In this document: piece by piece, positions 44,725 through 47,723 of the stretch | Layout of the letters: each line of letters opens with the position of its first letter | How positions within the stretch are numbered: position 1 is the first letter of the stretch | NCBI GenBank assembly: GCA_900155495.1 | Contig: FTLJ01001091.1 | Coordinates: 1 to 47,723 of the forward strand | Reading direction: 5' to 3' | DNA from: Porogramme epimiltina | Lineage: Eukaryota; Basidiomycota; Agaricomycetes; Polyporales; Polyporaceae | Length of the DNA stretch: 47,723 nucleotides | Position numbers and translations under genes: made by a program | The notes under the pieces: model-generated | What the model saw: the letters and a program-made list of their open reading frames with translations, nothing else | What the model was told of the DNA's origin: nothing | The model's database searches: none

Positions 44725-45786
44725 TTACATACGCATCCGCGCGCCCTTCATCGCCTCGGGCACACCGACGCCGGTCGCCATCGAGAACGCGTTCTGGCGG
44801 GTCAGCGTGGGACGGCCCTTGGTGGGCTTGGGCTTGACGTCGATGACCAGCTCGGTCTTCTCGATGGTGAGACGCCTAGAAGTCTTGTTAGCTCAGTACA
44901 ATGCCATGGGCCAAAGAGACTCACTTGACGCGGCCCCATTTCTTCCGGAGCCAGGAGCGGTCGTCGGTCTTCCCCAAGCCGAAGGACTCCTTCAGGATGT
45001 CCATGCTCTCGGGCATGTCGTGAACGCCCGCACCGACCTGCAGCCAGCACGTTAAATGCCGCACGACCTAGGATGTGGTACACACGACTTACCACGACTT
45101 TCTGACCACCCATCTCCCCGCCATCAAGGTTCATGGCCCGCCACGCCGCATTCGAGTCTGCAAATGTGACTACAGCGTAGTGGCGACCTTCCTCCTTCTT
45201 GCCAAAGCGCGGCTTGGGCAAATATTTGGTCGGAACGCAGATGCCCAGAGAGGCGCGCATACTGATCAGGATGATCTTGCCGCACTGTTCGAAGAATTTG
45301 GCCACGTCCGCCTCGTCGAGGTCAGAACGGATCTTCGTGACAAGTTAGTGGCATCACAAGGGCGGAAAGAAACTGAACACACATTTCCTACGTAGACGGT
45401 GGCAAAGTTGGCTAAGTTGCGGATGTGACGCTCGTGTTCGGCCTCCTGTGCGGCGGAGGCCGCTGTGGCCGCCTTGGTGGTCTGGGAGGCTCGTGCGGCA
45501 GCGGCGGCTTGCTTCATGCCCTTCATCTTCCCCTCGCGCTGGGCCGCTGCGTTCTTGGCCGGGTTACCGCGAGCATTGACGCTGCTCACTTTCTTCCGTG
45601 GTTGGACATCCGGGTGCGAGTACTGACGGTGGTTGTTGTGAGACGGGCCGGGCTGCTGGGAGGGAAGGAAGTGAGGAGATGGAACGAGGATGTGGTCAAC
45701 GCGGGTCTTACCTGGGCCGCGCGAGCGGTGCGAGCAGAGGCCCGAGAAGAGATGGTGGAAGACGTAGGACAGCGATATATAACCAT
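44725..45786 (-). CDS. Single-RRM RNA-binding protein, uncharacterised
   Basis: Exons 45786-45712, 45655-45383, 45332-45093, 45037-44925 and 44875-44725 close to 283 residues. The N-terminus is basic and low-complexity. A helical Ala/Lys/Gln-rich stretch (QREGKMKGMKQAAAAARASQ) and HERHIRNLANFATVYVGN lead into the RRM. RNP2 is TVYVGN, the middle is IRSDLDEADVAKFFEQCGKI, and the RNP1-like segment is EGRHYAVVTF, then ADSNAAWRAMNLDGGE. The C-terminus is basic (SWLRKKWGRVK) and ends MKGARMRM. The third exon follows a GAAG acceptor. The start is uncertain: a TATATA element (45775-45780) falls inside the first codons of this model, and a later Met (KMKGMK) may be the true one. Function unknown. Confidence 0.78.
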
Positions 45787-46264
45787 GTCGAAGATAATAT
45801 GGGAAGATCTAACGGTGAGAAAGGTCTGAAGGAATATTGAAACGGTTTTGTGGCTATTGAGCCGCTTGAGGGTCTTGAGGCCGGGTCTTGAGGGTGTCTT
45901 GAAGGAGTCGAGGAAATGGAATGCGATGGAGAAGAGGGTGGGTAGCACGACGGGGTTTATAAAGGTCTCTTGGGAGCTTTGGGAGCAAGCGCTTTGCTGA
46001 CATGAGACAGCCCGTCAGTTCAACAGAAGGATCCTTTTTCAGAAAGAGCCAGAATTTTTTGGCGGACGGACAATGAACTTACGGGACAACCGAGTCCCAT
46101 AGTCAACAGACAACAGTGCCAATACGCCAGTCACGTGACAAACCGCTTGTAGGATGAGTGACGGAAAGCGCCCGTCATCTGGTGTTTGACCACACAACGT
46201 CTTCCATCGCTTTACCCGCTCTCCACGCGGGCGGAACCTGACAGAAGAACCTTTCAGAAACATC
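45787..46264. promoter_or_regulatory. Divergent promoter between the RRM gene and FMC1
   Basis: 478 bp between the two starts. No coding frame. A TATATAA-type element at 45775-45781, just inside the RRM gene model, may be the RRM gene's TATA box. Confidence 0.45.
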
Positions 46265-46709
46265 ATGGTGTCCACTCAGGGAACAGCTTACCGGGCCATC
46301 GTGCGGGAGGTAAACCGGGCGGTAGGTGCTTTCTTGGCTCTTCCTCGTTTACACAATCTTATACTACCGGCCGAGGTCAGTCGATCTATCCCCGTGCGAC
46401 AAGGCCAAAAGTCGTCTCGCAGTATGTGCGCGCCGTTTTCGAAGAAAATACGGCCACGAGGGATGTAGAGAAGTTTGGGTTCGGCATGCGCAACGCAGCT
46501 ACGTTCCTGCGTGCACAACGGATGCACAAGGTGCGTGACCGATTCTTTTTCTCTTGACCACGCTTCACCCACACCTCGCTCTTTCGCATCGCAAGACACT
46601 CCTGGAGCGTTATAATCCCTTACTCGGCCTCTCCGTCGAAGAACGGGTCAAGAAAACTGCGAACCGTGTCGGCCTCGACATGCCCGTTACACCGAAGGAC
46701 GAGGAGTGA
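46265..46709 (+). CDS. FMC1: ATP synthase assembly factor FMC1 (LYR-family protein)
   Basis: Mitochondrial matrix factor that supports F1 assembly, in yeast by stabilising Atp12. Exons 46265-46321, 46381-46530 and 46596-46709 give 106 residues, the usual size. Exon 1 reads MVSTQGTAYRAIVREVNRA (LYR-like Y-R...L/V-R-E pattern). Exon 2 contains VVSQYVRAVFEENTATRDVE and NAATFLRAQRMHK. Exon 3 reads TLLERYNPLLGLSVEERVKK, then TANRVGLDMPVTPKDEE, the most conserved part of fungal members. The gene is short and was split by introns, so no single frame covers it. The second intron ends in GCAAG. It is tail to tail with the SmF gene. Confidence 0.82.
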
Positions 46710-47004
46710 TTCAGTGCTTCTGCGCCCTGGATAGACAGCCTCACCTGAAGCCATCTATCTCCGTACCACACACCCATCCCTCCTCACGCTAATCTGTTCT
46801 CTGCGGCGCCCTCCATGTTCATGATCGGTTGCGACCAGCTCTTCTGGTGTGATCACTCAATGCCAGCATGACTGTCATAGCGGTCAAAAGAAGTACATTT
46901 TGGACCGACGCGCCGAACCAGAGTAGTATACAGGTGATGTCGAGGGGAAGCGAGAGCGAGGAGAACTGGTGTCCGGTGGACGCGACGAGATTGCACGATG
47001 TAGA
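46710..47004. other. Convergent 3' region between FMC1 and SmF
   Basis: 295 bp between stops, presumably both 3' UTRs. I see no feature. Confidence 0.5.
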
Positions 47005-47457
47005 TCAGTCTGTTGCCTCTCTGTAAAGACGACGGAGAGATGTTAGTGGCAGCGACGGGTGTCAACGGAAGGAATAGACTTATAATATATAGGACGTTGT
47101 TACACCTAAAGTAGCAGCGGTCAACAGGGTGCACGAATCGAGCGAAGAAGTACGAACCTGATGAACACCTCCCCCAGCGCGCCGTTGGACTTGCCGTCCT
47201 GAAATTCCTCCGTGTTGGCGAGCTGAAGCACTGTGAGTTCGCGTCGCATCTATGTGATCGATATTTGCGTACCTGAAGGTTCATATAGCCATCCGTGCTG
47301 ACGAGGAAACCCTTGTATTCGAGCCCCCACTTTAGGCGAACATAGACAGGCTTGCCCGTGAGCTCCTGCATGAATGGCTTGGGGTTGACGGGGCTGACCT
47401 GCGGCGGGGTCAGCGCAATTCTGCAGACAGATCGCTCGCGATACGCACTGTAGACAT
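47005..47457 (-). CDS. Small nuclear ribonucleoprotein SmF
   Basis: Subunit of the heptameric Sm ring on spliceosomal U1, U2, U4 and U5 snRNAs. Exons 47457-47449, 47398-47273, 47222-47158, 47105-47084 and 47022-47005 give 79 residues (human 86). The Sm1 motif spans [38 protein letters not shown] and [10 protein letters not shown]. The Sm2 motif is [15 protein letters not shown]. These match SmF rather than other Sm or LSm proteins (KLKWGMEYKGYLVS in animals). Three introns are GT-AG (50-52 nt). The last (47083-47023) is AT-AC and is needed to join LYI to REATD and a stop. The start [12 protein letters not shown] is the only sensible one. Confidence 0.93.
47023..47083 (-). other. AT-AC intron in the SmF gene
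   Basis: 61 nt with donor ATAAGT and acceptor CTTTAC. It carries a CACTAAC branch motif about 25 nt before the 3' end and a C/T-rich tract. The ATAAGT donor is the U2-dependent class of AT-AC intron, unlike the U12 donor ATATCC. It restores the universally conserved LYIR of SmF. GT-AG alternatives give a much worse donor (GTCTAT) and LYIIK. Confidence 0.7.
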
Positions 47458-47723
47458 GGTGCTGCAACCGAGAAGCGGGGTGGGGAAGCGGGAGGGGGGG
47501 AATGTGGAGGGCACCAGAGGCACAAGACGCAGGGACGCGCGCACTGTCCGGAACCACGTGCGGAGTCGCAAAATGATCGCGCTCCCGTTGACAGACGTCC
47601 GAGTCCCAGGGCGTCCCAGGCGGGGACCTCCTCGACGCGCGCATATAAAGCCCTGTAGCGCCCCCCTCCGGGGCACCCTTCGCCCCGCCCGCGCCTCTTT
47701 CACCCCCCCCCACACCCTCCCCC
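47458..47723. promoter_or_regulatory. SmF upstream region with a plus-strand TATAAAG element
   Basis: 266 bp to the window edge, C/G-rich. TATAAAG at 47644-47650 on the plus strand sits 73 bp from the end and may belong to a rightward gene outside the window, diverging from SmF. The open frames crossing this region on the minus strand are C/G-rich shadows. Confidence 0.4.

Noticed and set aside
45587..45589. GTG start for the RRM protein at VSSVNARGN
   Set aside because: A GTG start is not expected in a fungal nuclear gene. The frame continues upstream without a stop through an acceptor at 45656 to an exon with an ATG.
47023..47083. U12-type explanation for the SmF AT-AC intron
   Set aside because: The donor is ATAAGT, not the U12 form ATATCC, and the branch motif is CTAAC at normal U2 distance, so a U2-dependent AT-AC intron fits better.

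Overview
The window is nuclear DNA from a filamentous fungus, almost certainly a basidiomycete (Agaricomycetes). The evidence is GC-rich coding sequence, genes cut by many 50-65 nt introns with CTNAY-like branch points, and families typical of that group: a Zn2Cys6 regulator, an F-box/LRR protein, a MYND protein with a long helical N-terminus, and a multi-pass membrane family with a MVNW-type start. Two NN pairs, one inside a long C run, show a polished but imperfect assembly. I see no tRNA, rRNA, CRISPR array or intact transposon.

Layout from left to right. ARP4 (minus, chromatin remodelling) and ERB1 (plus, 60S ribosome assembly) are head to head. A GC-rich gap leads to a membrane-protein gene (plus) built from microexons. 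It converges on a small nucleolar-type DUF2423 gene (minus). A 3 kb stretch of lower GC content holds at best a weak gene model. Next come a SIRT5-type sirtuin (plus), a mitochondrial-looking protein of unknown function (minus), an acyl-CoA dehydrogenase (minus) and a 1083-residue Zn2Cys6 transcription factor (minus). A GC-rich gap of about 3.1 kb precedes the mitoribosomal protein bL19m (minus), then an F-box protein (plus). A 3.6 kb GC-rich gap separates it from a MYND-finger gene (minus). The last third is dense: a PABPN1-like RNA-binding protein (plus), Elongator subunit ELP2 (plus), a 957-residue eIF4A-like pseudo-helicase (minus), an RRM protein (minus), the ATP synthase assembly factor FMC1 (plus) and the spliceosomal protein SmF (minus).

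Most genes are housekeeping and are not a pathway cluster. Themes recur: RNA processing and translation (ERB1, DUF2423, PABPN1-like, ELP2, SmF, RRM protein, pseudo-helicase) and mitochondrial function (bL19m, FMC1, probably the gene at 15076-15729; SIRT5-type deacylase and acyl-CoA dehydrogenase are linked to acyl-CoA metabolism).

The two most striking observations are these. First, a protein with a complete eIF4A-like fold has lost every ATPase/helicase signature (Walker A, DEAD, SAT and the HRIGR arginine motif) and is fused to a 440-residue disordered/coiled-coil arm. Second, the splice sites are unusual: one AT-AC intron in SmF, three GC-AG introns, six inferred AAG acceptors and a predicted one-nucleotide exon. 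I checked reading-frame closure by hand for ARP4, ERB1, the membrane protein, DUF2423, the sirtuin, the Zn2Cys6 factor, the F-box protein, PABPN1-like, the pseudo-helicase, the RRM protein, FMC1 and SmF. Exon limits given for those genes are explicit. For ELP2, the acyl-CoA dehydrogenase and the MYND gene I followed the joins but did not sum every exon.
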